From assembly GCA_004794655.1 (NCBI GenBank), contig SMMW01000540.1:870001-934000 (forward strand): DNA of 64,000 bases. The letters run 5' to 3'. Within the stretch, counting starts at the first letter, position 1, and the number at the start of each line of letters is the position of its first letter. Shown in pieces: positions 35,001 to 45,474 of the stretch. Source of the stretch: Marisa cornuarietis. Taxonomy: Eukaryota > Mollusca > Gastropoda > Architaenioglossa > Ampullariidae. Made by a program: the position numbers and the translations under genes. The notes under the pieces were generated by a model. It saw nothing but the letters and a program-made list of their open reading frames with translations. It did not search any database and was not told where the DNA came from.

Positions 35001-37764
35001 CAACCCCCCAAAACAAAACTAAATTTAAATTATTACCATATTTTCAAACACAATCAATTATATTATTATATCTGTATTGTATTAGTTATTTTGTATTTTC
35101 TTTCAAAAAATTGTCTTGACCATCCATATTTACACCGTATGCATTAAACTGCCACATTTTATATTTTTTCCAAACTGACATGTGAAAAACTCATGAAATT
35201 ACACTCTAAGGTGATAAAAATGAACAACAACATTTAGAATACCAGAAATAAAATCCAAAAATTTTAATTTACCTTCCATTAAAGGTGGCTCATCTTCATA
35301 ACTGTCCCCTGCATGAGTGTCTTGCTGGCCTGTGAAGGGAGTAGCAGGGGTCATGATGGAGCCACCATATGCCTGCTGTGCACCTGAGTAGCTTGGTTCT
35401 TGCACATAGCTCCCCTGACTGTAGTCAAACTGGCCAAACTGTCTAACATGAAAAAAAAATCCAAAATCAAAAGATTTCAACTCACTTCTCATCTGTACTT
35501 TTAGAAATTTCCATTACAACAAGATATCCAAAGAAAGGAGGAAATTCCAACCTGCACTGAATTCTTAGAGCATTTTAAGGATATAAACCATGCCTATAAT
35601 GATACTATTGAGCCTAAACTACTTGTGGATATAACTGAAACTAGCAATGACTATTTCAACACTGAAATATCTGAGAGTGAGATTGCCGACTGCTTAAAAA
35701 AAAAAACTTAAAGAAAACAAAGATAATATAATAAATGGATTTCTTGAATTCTAACAATTGAAGATTTTGATGCTATTCACAGTTCTCTTTTACTTCATCA
35801 AAAGTAAAATGCACACATTTTGGCTTAAATTGATTAATGTTAGTAACAGTAACAAACTGTCAAGTGCTGTATACAAAATGCTATTAAACTTATCAATAGT
35901 GTCGAGACAATCCTGTAAGATCTTGGCTGAAGTGGAAAATGCAATAAACCAGAAAAGTATGAACATATCAGGTGACTGGTTTATGAAGAAAATAAAGATA
36001 GGTCCCTCCAGGACCAGTATATCCAGAGTTGACTAGAAGAACTAGACTCAAAACAAATATACTATAAAATGTTCAAATATACATTTTCACTAGAACACCA
36101 TTTAAAAGTACTGCCCCTTCATGATTATCTCTCTTTAATAAAATTTTGGTCACTAAGCAGCAACGTTCTGGTGAATAAATGAAATCCCTAGAAATGAAAG
36201 GTTCTGTAGACTCCGTGACACTGAGGATATAGAGGATTCATTGTATTATCTATTTTAACTGTTAAACAATTTGCTGACCAATGTAAAAATAATTTATTAC
36301 TTTACTATACTCACCACCTTAATGACTATAAATTCCATTCTTTATTAACATCAAGAAATAAAAAACCCTCACTAGGTTATTTCAGTTTATTAGAAATATT
36401 TTCTAAAAGAAGTAATTGAATGCATACATGTGTGTGTGTCGGTGTCTGTGTGTAGCACATATATGTGAGCATATGTGTATGCATCCATGATTTAGGTAAG
36501 AATGAGAGAGAGAGGCAGAAATATTCCCTCAAAAGTTTATTGTGTCCATGATCCATGGGCTTATATACTTACATGCTTTGAGTGATTTCATTTCACACAT
36601 GTGATACAACTTAAAAGATCTAGAAGAGGGAAAGAGCTAGTGACTGATGCAGAAAATGTGGTGGATGTGGATGTGTATGTGTGCGCCTGTGTGTGAGAGT
36701 GACATATATAGGCATGTGTGTGTGTGTTTGTGTGTTCTATATTATAGATAGAATTTTGATATATGGGCTTTACACTTTATGTAATACAGAAGACTAAATG
36801 TAGAATATCCCAATACCCCTCAGAGGGTGAAAGAATAAAGAATCTTGAAATTATAAGAAAGCCAGCAGTGGTGTTTTCCAGACATCTCTTTAAAGCAAGT
36901 CAAAACATAATCAATAAACTTACTGGCTAAAGGACCTTGATGTGATTCAGATCCACACAAATTTCAAGCATTTAAAAAAAATAAATATGCCAGAAAGACA
37001 AATCAAAAGTAAAAACCAAGTCAGCAAAAATAAACTGTTCCTATCTGAACCCATTGTGAAACAGTATTTTCTTGTAAATCCAATAAAAATTAAATATATC
37101 CAAAGGGATCTCCACATAAATATTTTTGGACACAGTGCTGCACAAAATGCATCTCTGCAATGTATAGTCCTGTAGGCAGTGAATCCTAATGGTCACAAGC
37201 TATATAAAAATGAATAAACATGACTGATGATGATGATGGAGAAACAATTTGAGTGCATGTCTTAATGTGCCCCCTTGTGTACAACAGGAAAAATTGTCAA
37301 TGCCTTTCAGGTTCTGTGTTAAGGGATATAACTCCATTTAAGCAGGTTCACTTTGTTAAAAGACTGACTTAAGCTACCTTATTTCTACTTTTTAGTTTCA
37401 TGTTTATTTCTTTAGTTTTTAGTAAACAAATTATTAGATATTGTACGTATATTTGGTCTGCTGTATTTATCTGCTGCAGACTCTACACATATTTATGCAC
37501 TAAGTTATGCATGATAGCTACTATCATGTCCGGACAACTTTTTCATACTGTGTGAGAGAGAGATAGCATAGCTGATGCATGCTGTTTATAAAAGTTTAAC
37601 AAAAACAAATTATATGTCAGTCAAGCAAAATCTCACTGGTCATGCCCAAACTGCTGTTGACCAGCACTGCTATATTCATATCCTGCATACTGTTGTTGCC
37701 CTTGGCTCTGGTTGTCATAGTAACCAGACTGGAAAAAGCCATCATCTTGATTGAAGCCAGACAT
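32015..37764 (-). CDS. YIPF5: Yip1-family protein YIPF5 homologue, first three coding exons
   Basis: Exons 37637-37764, 35273-35442 and 32015-32049 (minus strand) join with GT-AG borders and intact phases into 111 codons. They start MSGFNQDDGFFQSGYYDNQ and end ELGINFDHIMQK. The Q/G/Y-rich N-terminus and the EPPLxEELGINFDHI block, spread over two splice junctions, are diagnostic of YIPF5, an ER-Golgi membrane protein that acts with YIF1 and Rab GTPases in vesicle transport. The family is about 257 residues with the membrane helices in the C-terminal half. That half is not recognisable downstream. A splice acceptor at 37779-37780 implies an untranslated exon upstream. Introns 1 and 2 carry transposon debris. 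The N-terminal exons look intact, while completeness of the gene is doubtful. Confidence 0.88.
32218..32403. mobile_element. hAT-type non-autonomous DNA transposon with 8-bp duplication
   Basis: A 186-bp element flanked by an exact 8-bp direct repeat, CAGTAAGT at 32210-32217 and 32404-32411. The ends are imperfect inverted repeats: CAGCGTTTCTCAA at the left, GGTTGAGAACTGCGG at the right. An 8-bp duplication with CAGnGTTTCTCAA-like termini is typical of hAT elements. It has no open frame and would need a transposase supplied elsewhere. It lies in intron 2 of the YIPF5 homologue. Confidence 0.82.
32664..32875 (-). pseudogene. Orphan exon resembling P2RX7 C-terminal-domain proteins
   Basis: A minus-strand frame reads SLDNLCLCEDECEMLLSSLD, then IKTYMFEPEDC, then KELLHNTTW. 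It is followed exactly by a splice donor, CACATG then GTAAGC at 32663-32662. An acidic stretch, a YMFEPE motif and an NTxW just before a Cys-rich module is the layout of the many invertebrate proteins that carry the P2X7 receptor cytosolic domain. The Cys-rich module itself is not seen downstream, so this looks like an isolated exon or pseudogene fragment. The assignment rests on short motifs recalled from the family. Confidence 0.35.
33150..34680 (-). pseudogene. Internally deleted RTE-like LINE
   Basis: Read on the minus strand, the blocks come in LINE order with frameshifts and stops. First comes the linker between endonuclease and reverse transcriptase (LKSIWKTTCTDVLGKRKRK, 34.36-34.66 kb). 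Then come SGKAAGSDSISPEALK and IWEHELVPADWKIG (33.73-33.92 kb), DKKLRPEQAEFHQDRSCTDH (33.6 kb) and ITFVDLEKGFDSVDRDVIW (33.5 kb). VIHSGKLTKPFVMKTG near 33.37-33.42 kb is followed at once by a C-terminal tail (KDARTTWAQLRGATQ, VVVALCSLRSNKE, 33.19-33.3 kb). The palm core with the YADD-type motif and the thumb are missing. The endonuclease is also absent, so the copy is 5' truncated as well. A TAAACTAAAAC-like 3' tail lies near 33.15-33.18 kb. Confidence 0.85.
35520..35830 (+). pseudogene. Jockey-like reverse transcriptase fragment
   Basis: The plus-strand translation gives TEFLEHFKDIN, then FNTEISESEIADCLKK, and after a frameshift NIINGFLEF and KILMLFTVLFYFI. This matches the region just before and into the reverse transcriptase of jockey/CR1-type LINEs (consensus like I..EI..AI..LKN.K..G.D.I.NE.LK). 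Stops and at least one frameshift make it inactive. It sits next to exon 2 in intron 1 of the YIPF5 homologue, on the opposite strand. Confidence 0.5.
36420..36740. repeat. TG-rich simple sequence
   Basis: Interrupted (TG)n tracts occur near 36429-36455, 36668-36690 and 36715-36737, with a GAGA patch near 36504. They lie within intron 1 of the YIPF5 homologue. Confidence 0.7.
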
Positions 37765-38566
37765 TATTTTTTACAGTCCTGTAACAAAGTAGTTCTTGAT
37801 ATTTTCAAAAGATAAATATGCACAAAGTGCAATAAGAAACAGAAATGATAAAGACAAGACTGTACAGTTTAAAAACACACACATATACTACATGATATGC
37901 CTTTTGAAAAAATGAGTTTAATATTTTCTTTCAAGCTGCTTAGATCAGGACTGTCCATACCTTCAGGCAAAAATGCTTCAAATGCCATAAAGAAATTTTT
38001 GAAAAAATGCATTCCTTGGATGGCACAATGTCATAAGCCTTACCTTCCTGATATAAGGCAGACTTCAAAAACGTAGATTATATTACATCATCATCATTAC
38101 AAAATCTAATTTAGAAACGTGACTTTACAAACCCATGCCTAATTTTAATCTCCCCTCCCCCACCTCCAAAAAACATCTAAAATATCACCCACTCCATTAA
38201 AAGGAGTTAATATTGTACTCAGTACCTTTACTTATTAGGTTTCCATAATCTACCCTTCTACTTTTGCTGTCAACATGAAGTTACAGAGGTTCTGAGGCGT
38301 GGAGTTGTGTGTCCTTTCAGAACTGCACTGAACGATCTCGGCATTTTTTTTGTGGCATTTTCTTTTTTTTTTGTGGGGGGAAGGGGATCTGTTAAAATCA
38401 AACCAATCTGGTGCTACCTGACTAATGCGTTTAATGTGCCAGATTGACAAATATCGTGATAAGCTTATAAAAGGCTTCTGTGGCAAGCCTTGTTTCCCAT
38501 CCGCGATTACCAGTAACTAGGGGACCACTAAGACCTAATCCACGAAGGCATTTAGTAGCAGTAGCA

Positions 38567-38645
38567 TCTATTATTATTATTATTAAAGCAGATTTATATA
38601 GCGCAATTTTCAACTCCAGAGTCGACTCAATGCGCTGTACAGTGT
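38567..38645 (+). repeat. Dispersed TATAGCGC repeat with ATT lead
   Basis: (ATT)n at about 38569-38585 is followed by AAAGCAGATTTATATAGCGC, 27 bases, then AATGCGCTGTACAG. The module order equals that of the copies near 3.7 and 48.2 kb. It abuts the 3' end of the STRAD pseudogene region. Confidence 0.6.
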
Positions 38646-38730
38646 ATGGGGTTAGTTTTAAAATCACTGAAAAATAGCAGAATTCTTGTAGTAAGATCAT
38701 CAGGTTAGTTTTACAATCACTGAGAAATAT

Positions 38731-39142
38731 CCAGATTCTGTTCAAGAATTTCCGTACTGAACTACTGGAGGCAATCAGCAGTATGCTAGGATAGTCATAG
38801 ACTGTGGAGTTGTGGAAGCCAGTGAGACACACCTGTCCGCTAGCTGATATAAAAGCTTGGGTAGTCTTCACACCCCTGTGTATGATCAGCAGGTCACGGC
38901 AAGAACCATAGCCCATGACAAGCATGACTGTCCACAGTTCATGGCGATGGACGAAGCTACAGTAATGTGGGAGAAGTCTCATATTGTAACTGCTTGGTTA
39001 ATACTTCTTTCTATACATAAGAGAACTCGTGATCTAAGTTTTCTAGATCAATCCGCTTAACAGCCACCTACAGTCCTGTTGTCGAGTGCGGAGCTACATG
39101 CAGTGTGGTTGTATCTGTGAGACCTTTGGCTATTCCTGTATA
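38731..39142 (-). pseudogene. Processed pseudogene of a STRAD pseudokinase (STE20-related adaptor)
   Basis: On the minus strand, in kinase order: YTGIAKGLTDTTTLHVA, a stop, VAVKRIDLENLDHEF, a stop, KEVLTKQLQ, a frameshift, CSFVHRHELWTVMLVMGYG, SCRDLL, then IHRGVKTTQAFISASGQVCL and TGF, VYDYP, and after another frameshift STEILEQNL. These are the glycine-loop region, the VAVK strand, the hinge (YGSCRDL), the HRGVK catalytic-loop equivalent (HRD changed to HRG, as in STRAD) and the start of the SPEVLEQNL segment. STRAD is the scaffold that activates LKB1 with MO25. The copy has no introns, in-frame TAG codons at 39068-39070 and 39011-39013, and lacks about 40 residues between hinge and catalytic loop. 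It is a dead retrocopy, and the parent gene is not in the window. Confidence 0.8.
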
Positions 39143-39772
39143 TGGCTGATAGACACACGGACATCTAGTCCCGGTCAAGGGAACGAATGAATGAAATTGA
39201 TCAGTACTGTGGTATAAAATCACCTTTAGATGTAGTCATTTTCTGGTTACGTAAGGTGATAAATATTCAACAGATTGCACTCACTCCACCAAATGCTCTT
39301 TTTTTTCCCCCCAAGTAGGATGACGTCTTCGACTAAATGCCAGAACTGGATAACTGCCTCTAGTGGGTACTCGCGAAACAAAACAATAAATTGCAGATAC
39401 GATAAAATGAAGTAGAACTGAATTCTCATGACTAATAATGGAATATTTTGATTTATATGTTACCTTTAAGTGCGAATATATACTGTCGAATATTTCGTGT
39501 ATTGTACAGGAAGCAGACGTCCGTGGCGAGCAAACGCATGCGTGTTTGTAGTTTCGAAACGAAATGTAAGAGTTGTCTCTCCCTAATCCGATAAACTCAA
39601 ACAAAATCTCTTATAGTTAATCATTAATAAAAGTTATCGATAAATTTGACATCTCTTAATTTGAAAATATTAGTCAATAATTCAGTTTGGACTTTTAACA
39701 AGTAAATCAAAGTGCTGCGCAACACTGACAGAGCCAAAGACGATTTTTACAAAACTCAAGAATTGTTTCCCC

Positions 39773-39812
39773 TGACTCACTGTCTTCCTTTTCCGGTGTT
39801 TCGCCAGACTTG
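39773..39812 (+). promoter_or_regulatory. RPL9: RPL9 core promoter and 5' TOP first exon
   Basis: A pyrimidine run CTTCCTTTTCC starting near 39784 fits a 5' terminal oligopyrimidine start, the hallmark of ribosomal protein mRNAs that couples their translation to growth signalling. A TGACTCA site (39773-39779) lies just upstream. The short exon would end at ACTTG, before the strong donor GTAAGTGC at 39813. The intron then runs to the acceptor TTTTCCAG at 40027, six bases before the start codon. The start point is inferred. Confidence 0.6.
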
Positions 39813-40033
39813 GTAAGTGCATGATTTTTTGTATGTGGTATTTATCTGTTAATATCATTAGCATCTTACTTCCTACGTTCAGAAACGCATGCGAGAAAGA
39901 GACCTGAATACTTTTCTTATCTATCAGCTATATTTTCATAACATTTTCAGTTGGTTATTGCAGCTGGCATTATTTCTTTACGGTGTACGTTGGTCACCAT
40001 ACTAACTCTGCGTTCACCGTTTTCCAGGCAAAC

Positions 40034-42988
40034 ATGAAGACCATCAACAGTTTTCAGTTCGTCAAAGCAAAATCTGGAGGTATGAAAACATAATTTATTA
40101 ATTTATTTATGCCATGCGCTTTCTAGCTGACGTTTAAAGGCATTTAACACTTCGAAGTGGAATCACGATGTAATTATACTTAATTGATCATTATGTTGCT
40201 CAATTTCGTTCTCGTTTTATTCCGTTTATTTGCTATTGATCATTTGAGGTGTGAGCTTAATCGAAGCACATACGAAAGTAATCATACTATTGGCATTTCT
40301 TGCATAGTGACAGTCCAGGTTCGTGCCCGCAATGTAACCGTCACAGGACCTCGAGGCACGCTAGTTCGTAACTTCCGTCATCTGCCAGTGGATATCAAAA
40401 TGGTTACACCGAAAACACTGAAAGTGGAGAAATGGTTTGGAAACAGGCAGGAGCTTGCAGCCGTCAACACAGTGTGCTCCCATGTGGAGAACATGCAGAA
40501 AGGCGTGACCAAGGTAACTTAAAATATTCACAGCCGTCATTTATGTTGGTTCCCTAATTCCTCTTTGTTTCTTCTATGTTTGTCTTTATTGTCTGCATAG
40601 TTGTTTCTCTTTCTGTCCTTTGTATTCTATGTCTCCTACTTAAGCACTGGGAGCATGCTCTTTCATGAGCTTGATAATGCGCTACTATTTAGCCCCTTGA
40701 TCTTTGATGAATAACCTGCCTTTTAAAAATACCTGCTTGTCACCACTGCAGTGAAAACCAAAAGGTTGTGGGCTCAGAGCCTGTCACAGAACAGTTACTG
40801 TACCTGATAGCAGTTAAGGTTTTTCTCTGGGTTTTTTTTTTTTTTTTTGCACCCCTTTCTCTCTGTGAAATTGCACCAAATATTGACACATTCGTGCCAA
40901 TTAACAATATTAGCAAAAGTAGGCCTGATTTGAAGGTGTAACAAGACCCAATGTCTCAGAATCAACATCTCATGGTCTGTGCATGCACTTAAAATCATAG
41001 TTTATGAAAGTTTTCACAGGTCATTTCCTGTATGCCTTGATGTCTGGGGACTATATAATTAAGACTACGTTTGACAGCACTTTGCGAGCTGGTGTTTGAT
41101 CGTCTGCTAAAGAATAACTGAATATCAGTTTCGAAATAAATAAAAATCAAAACACAACTCACATGCTTTATTTTGCTAGGCTGCGAAGAAAGAAACCATA
41201 AAATTGTCTTAATCCATCGAGGCACGTGCTCCATAGAAGACCCCATTCATTAACACCTCAAGACATATCATAAGGAGACATCAGTTCTGCCTGAGACATG
41301 TAAATATTTGCTATAGCTGTAGGAGACGATTCTGTTTGAGACACCAGCCCTTGCTGTATAACAAGGCAGAGCATCTCCATAAAGATCGCATGATGAGACA
41401 TTGATTCTACCTAACACATCCGGTCTCGTTGAAAAGGCATGCTAAGCTTTATTGCCTTTATGTAAATGCATTAGACGAGCCATCAGTGCTAAGCTCTATT
41501 CATTAATGCTATACAGATACGTGGCTCATCCACTGTTAATTGCTCAAGCTTGATCTATTTAAATGCCAGTCTGTTTTATTTAATAAAATGTTTTTCTGTC
41601 CGGTCAACTAATTGCTGTTTTCTGTCCAACAGGGCTTTTTGTACAAGATGCGTGCAGTGTATGCCCACTTTCCCATAAATGTTGTTATTACTGAAGGAGG
41701 CAGTGTTGTTGAAGTTCGCAATTTTCTTGGAGAAAAGTACACACGTCGTGTGGAGATGCTGAAAGGTGTTGTTTGCAAAGCTTCTGGCAACAAAGATGAG
41801 TTTCTCATTGAAGGAAATGACATTGAGCTTGTTTCACGTTCAGGTATACAGCTGTTTGACACCTTTTAAAAAAATGGGGGGGTTCCCAGGAAGTTGATAC
41901 AAAACATCTTAGTGTCTACTTCTGTTAAACAACATGAACATTTTCTTTATTGGGAGCTCCCATAAGCAATAAACTAGACATGCCATTGCATCCCACACAC
42001 ACACAGTAGGTACATAAGTCCTAGTTAAGAATATTACAGTTGGTACAAAGGACGTAGCAAAAAAAAATTTTTTTTTTTGGCAGCAAGTTTTCAGTCAGGG
42101 GTAGCATTTGGAAATGTTATGTGGGTGAGATGGTTTTATGCTCATAGTGACAGCTTTGAACCTCACAGCCATGGTGTGTAGGTTACTTTTTCAGGAATGT
42201 ACAAAATGCCACATGAAATGCACTGTTACAACAGCTGTCATGGGTAAATGTCAAATGTCACTACACCTGACGATTATTATCTTGATTAAACCTAGCACGT
42301 AACATTTAACTGGCATTTTATATTTTTCCCCGTTGGCTTCTATAAATAGTATATTGAAATCTTTAGAATGTTTGGAGCCCTCTTAATATTATATATGACT
42401 TGTAGTAAATACAAGCAATTGCAGAAAAGTATTCGGTATTTGACTTCAACATCTACTTCATTTGTAGTCGATTGGTCTTTTTAAGCAGCTCGGTTTAGTG
42501 TCATAATCTTACTACTATTGAACAGGCATGAAGGACATTTCCTGTAATAGCATTTGTCTTGGATCTTCCTTAATTTTTATGACTTTAAAGCAGTGTCCTC
42601 AAACAAAAAATACATAAATGATTTATTATAATTTGTTTTTAAAATGAAACCGCTAAATTGTTCACACTTACCTGATAGTGTCATGCTGCTAGATGCATTA
42701 ACCTATAAAGGTACACGAAAGATGACGGCCCAAGTTCCCGTTCGGTTTTAAAAGGAGTATGGTCACAGCAGGAAAGCATGGCCTTTTATTAGATTGACAT
42801 AATGAAGTTAAAATGTAGATCGTAGGTATTGCTTATGTATCCTGTCAGTCACTTCTTCAGCTTTTCATTTTATTTTCCTTGCAGCTGCCCTTATCCAGCA
42901 GAGCACCACCGTGAAAAACAAGGACATCCGGAAGTTTTTGGATGGCATCTATGTCTCTGAGAAAACAACCATTGTGCAGGAAGACTAA
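40034..42988 (+). CDS. RPL9: Large-subunit ribosomal protein L9 (uL6), four coding exons
   Basis: Exons 40034-40079, 40308-40513, 41633-41843 and 42885-42988 join in frame with GT-AG borders to 188 codons plus TAA. That is close to the 190-192 residues of animal RPL9. Signature blocks are [59 protein letters not shown] and [20 protein letters not shown]. The protein binds 28S rRNA near the sarcin-ricin loop and factor-binding site of the 60S subunit. The first 15 residues ([15 protein letters not shown]) keep the family length but differ from the usual MKxIxSxQTVxIP. An untranslated first exon precedes the gene. Intron 3 carries a SINE relic. AATAAA follows the stop by 10 bases. Confidence 0.96.
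40735..40865 (+). mobile_element. Diverged SINE family 2 copy in RPL9 intron
   Basis: The plus strand reads TGTCACCACTGCAGTGAAAA, AAGGTTGTGGG, GTTACTGTACCTG and GGTTTTTCTCTGGG in the same order as the 45.3 kb copy. A T-rich run of about 18 bases follows. The tRNA-like A box is lost. No duplication was found. Confidence 0.5.
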
Positions 42989-42998
42989 AACAGACATT

Positions 42999-43004
42999 AA
43001 TAAA
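42999..43004 (+). terminator. RPL9: RPL9 polyadenylation signal AATAAA
   Basis: Canonical AATAAA 10 bases after the stop codon, followed about 20-30 bases later by a GT-rich stretch (TTGCTTTGTGTGTCTTTC), as expected for a cleavage site. The 3' UTR is therefore very short, which is usual for ribosomal protein mRNAs. Confidence 0.85.
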
Positions 43005-44666
43005 GTGCACTGTGTTGAAGATTGCTTTGTGTGTCTTTCAGTTGGGCATGCAATTGAGCTCAGTTACGAAAAGTGCAGGTTTGTCAAGTGTCCGCACAAT
43101 TCCACATAACGTCACCAATTGGTTTTGTTGGTTTTACTTAGTCAATAGGTCCGTTTTCAGAGACGTTTGAGTCACTTTCTAAAAATAGTGTAGAGTAAGC
43201 ATAAAGCAATTAAAAAAATTGTATGTGTTGTGGTGAGAACGGCTTTACTGCCCGTGGTTCTTGGTATGAATGCATACAACAGAAATAAACATGCCGAGCA
43301 TACAACCTGTTTATTAACCAACAATGATTTATTTTAACAGAGGGTGTTAATCCTAATCCTCTTAGCATGACTTTACAATACCTGGCTTATAAGTGAAGTT
43401 TGTTTTTTATTATTGCTGCTCTGAGATCAATAGACCAAGAAACCTCTACATTTTTGGAATAGAGAAAAATTGAAATTTGCAATAAATGTAATGAAAATCA
43501 CCTTCCCCGTGCTATCTGGCAAAGCCATGATTATGGCCTGTTGTACAAAGAGGGTTAAGCTTCTGACATACAATCCTAGCCACCCGACCTCTACCCTGAG
43601 TGCCTCTCTTTCCTCGCCCCATTTTTTGGTGTAAGAAACATTTTAGATATATAAATATAGCTTACATGTGCCTCGAAATAACTGACTTGGAGGAAAACTC
43701 AATAGTAAAGCTCAATGGCTATAGCATAAGTAATGTGTAAGGACTTTTTAAGGAATTACACTGGAAGCTACTGGTGAATGGGACAAAATTGTTTTCCTGT
43801 TAATTGATGTGAAAGTGATTATTGACTTCATATTTGTTCACTTGGAAATGCTACAGCTGTTCAGCGTCATGTACAGTCAGGTCCAGTCCAAAGCAAAATG
43901 CTAGAACTAAGGGTTGGTGTTATTCTAAGATAATAGTATTGACCGTTGGGAAGTCATCCATAGGTCTTCCTGTAGTTGAAAATGGTGGTAGACAATGTCT
44001 GTATTATATTACTGTTTATCAGAGCTATGATGTATGTCATTAGAGCTGTTTCCCTTCAGACCAGTACTCTGTATTACTGCAATAGGTCTATAATAATCAT
44101 CCAAAGGACAGCACTGAAGACACGTGATTGCAATAAGACAATACCCAATAATTGGCATCCACTGTATTTTACGTTGGCGGAAAAGATTATCCATACAAAC
44201 ATTCCTTTGCACAGACATGAAGTATTCGGTTGTGAGCTACAGGGATGAGAAAACGGTGCTGACATTTGCATGAATTTTTTGTTTTTAATCTTGAAGGTTA
44301 GACAAGGTATGGAATTTTTAAGTGTAGTGTAAGATACTAAACCATCTCAGTGACCAGACAGCTGAGTGCTTTCTCTGTTGTCAAAGACAAGTGATGTTAT
44401 GTCTGATTAGCTTATAAGACACTGCAAGTCGACAGCCATGGGAGTTTTTTTTTTTTTTTTAAGCTGTATTCACATGTAAAGCACTCTACATATCGCTGAT
44501 AGAAAAATCAGAATATATCCGGCATTAATTTCCGGTATTCGGCCCTTGGATTTGCAGGTTGTCTGAAGTTGGATCAGCCAGGGATCAAAGATATCAGTGA
44601 TTGACATGCGCTTTGCCAGTGCAGCGAAATATGTGATGCATGCATGGTCACATACTGACCGGACAC
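43005..44666. other. Intergenic stretch, nothing recognised
   Basis: AT-rich sequence with several AATAAA motifs near 43284 and 43480 and a T-run near 44446-44460. No exon or RNA gene was recognised. Confidence 0.4.
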
Positions 44667-44872
44667 AATCCCCAGACACTTAATCCTCAAAAATGCCCCC
44701 AATGTTATAAATGTTGAAGTTAAGTATTATTTTATTTGTCAAACTTATTTTGATGTTAACATGAAAATAATTATTTGAATTAAATATTTAATTTACTTCA
44801 TAATTAAATTTTTCATTCACTTTATAATTTCTTGAGTTGAAATTTCATTTGAGGATTAAGTGTCTGGGGATT
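44667..44872. mobile_element. Inverted-repeat element with perfect 25-bp termini
   Basis: Positions 44667-44691 and 44848-44872 are exact reverse complements over 25 bases (core CCCCAGACACTTAATCC). They enclose about 156 bases of AT-rich sequence without a frame. A third partial arm, GGGGATTAAGTGTCTGGGATT, follows directly at about 44882-44903. It is probably a MITE, perhaps nested or with one end duplicated. The flanking duplication is not clear. Confidence 0.6.
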
Positions 44873-45253
44873 AAATGTTTAGGGGATTAAGTGTCTGGGA
44901 TTCACTGAAGCTGGTTCCAGTGCTTTAGGTGTCCCTACACTAACTGGCTGCTTAAACAAAAAAAAAAAACCTCTCATCTAGAAATTGCTCCACCTTTCCA
45001 CCCAATTAATCGAAGTTGATGTCAGTGGCGTCTAAATCTTTGCCGAAATTTGCTGTTTATTTTTATTTGGCACCACCAGTAGTGCGTGTTAACGGTAGCA
45101 TAAAAAAGTAAACACGTTATGAAGCAAATTCAAGAACCAAACTAGGTCTACAAACTTTCCCTAGACCAGGGAAGGACAGCCTGCCTACGATCGGATATGG
45201 CAGATATGCTGTGTTAAGCATACACTAGTCATTCGTTCCTTGACTGATACCTG

Positions 45254-45464
45254 GTTGGTTGGTTGGTTTATTTAGTAGGAAAGTGCTTTCATCTTGAGGT
45301 GATTTCGCACTATGGAAGGGGACAGGAAACTGGAGCACACAGAGAAAAAACCCGAGGTCAGGTGTCATATACAGACCTACTGTACCGAGACGGGATATGA
45401 ACCTTGAGATTTTCACTGCAGTGGTGACGAGCGAGTGTTTTAACAACTACTCTACCGGGCGCCC
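45254..45464 (-). mobile_element. tRNA-derived SINE, family 2, with 10-bp duplication
   Basis: Reverse orientation, 211 bp, flanked by exact CTGATACCTG at 45244-45253 and 45465-45474. On the element strand the head reads GGGCGCCCGGTAGAGTAGTT and a B-box-like GGTTCATATCCC follows about 50 bases later. That is the RNA polymerase III promoter layout of a tRNA gene. The tail is a (CCAA)n run, seen here as GGTTGGTTGGTT. The older copies near 3.5 and 40.8 kb belong to the same family. Confidence 0.82.
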
Positions 45465-45474
45465 CTGATACCTG

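Noticed and set aside
38431..38982. 183-codon minus-strand frame as an intact gene
   Set aside because: Its first third is the STRAD retrocopy read through after a deletion, and the rest is SINE-like repeat. Stops and frameshifts upstream show that it is a pseudogene.
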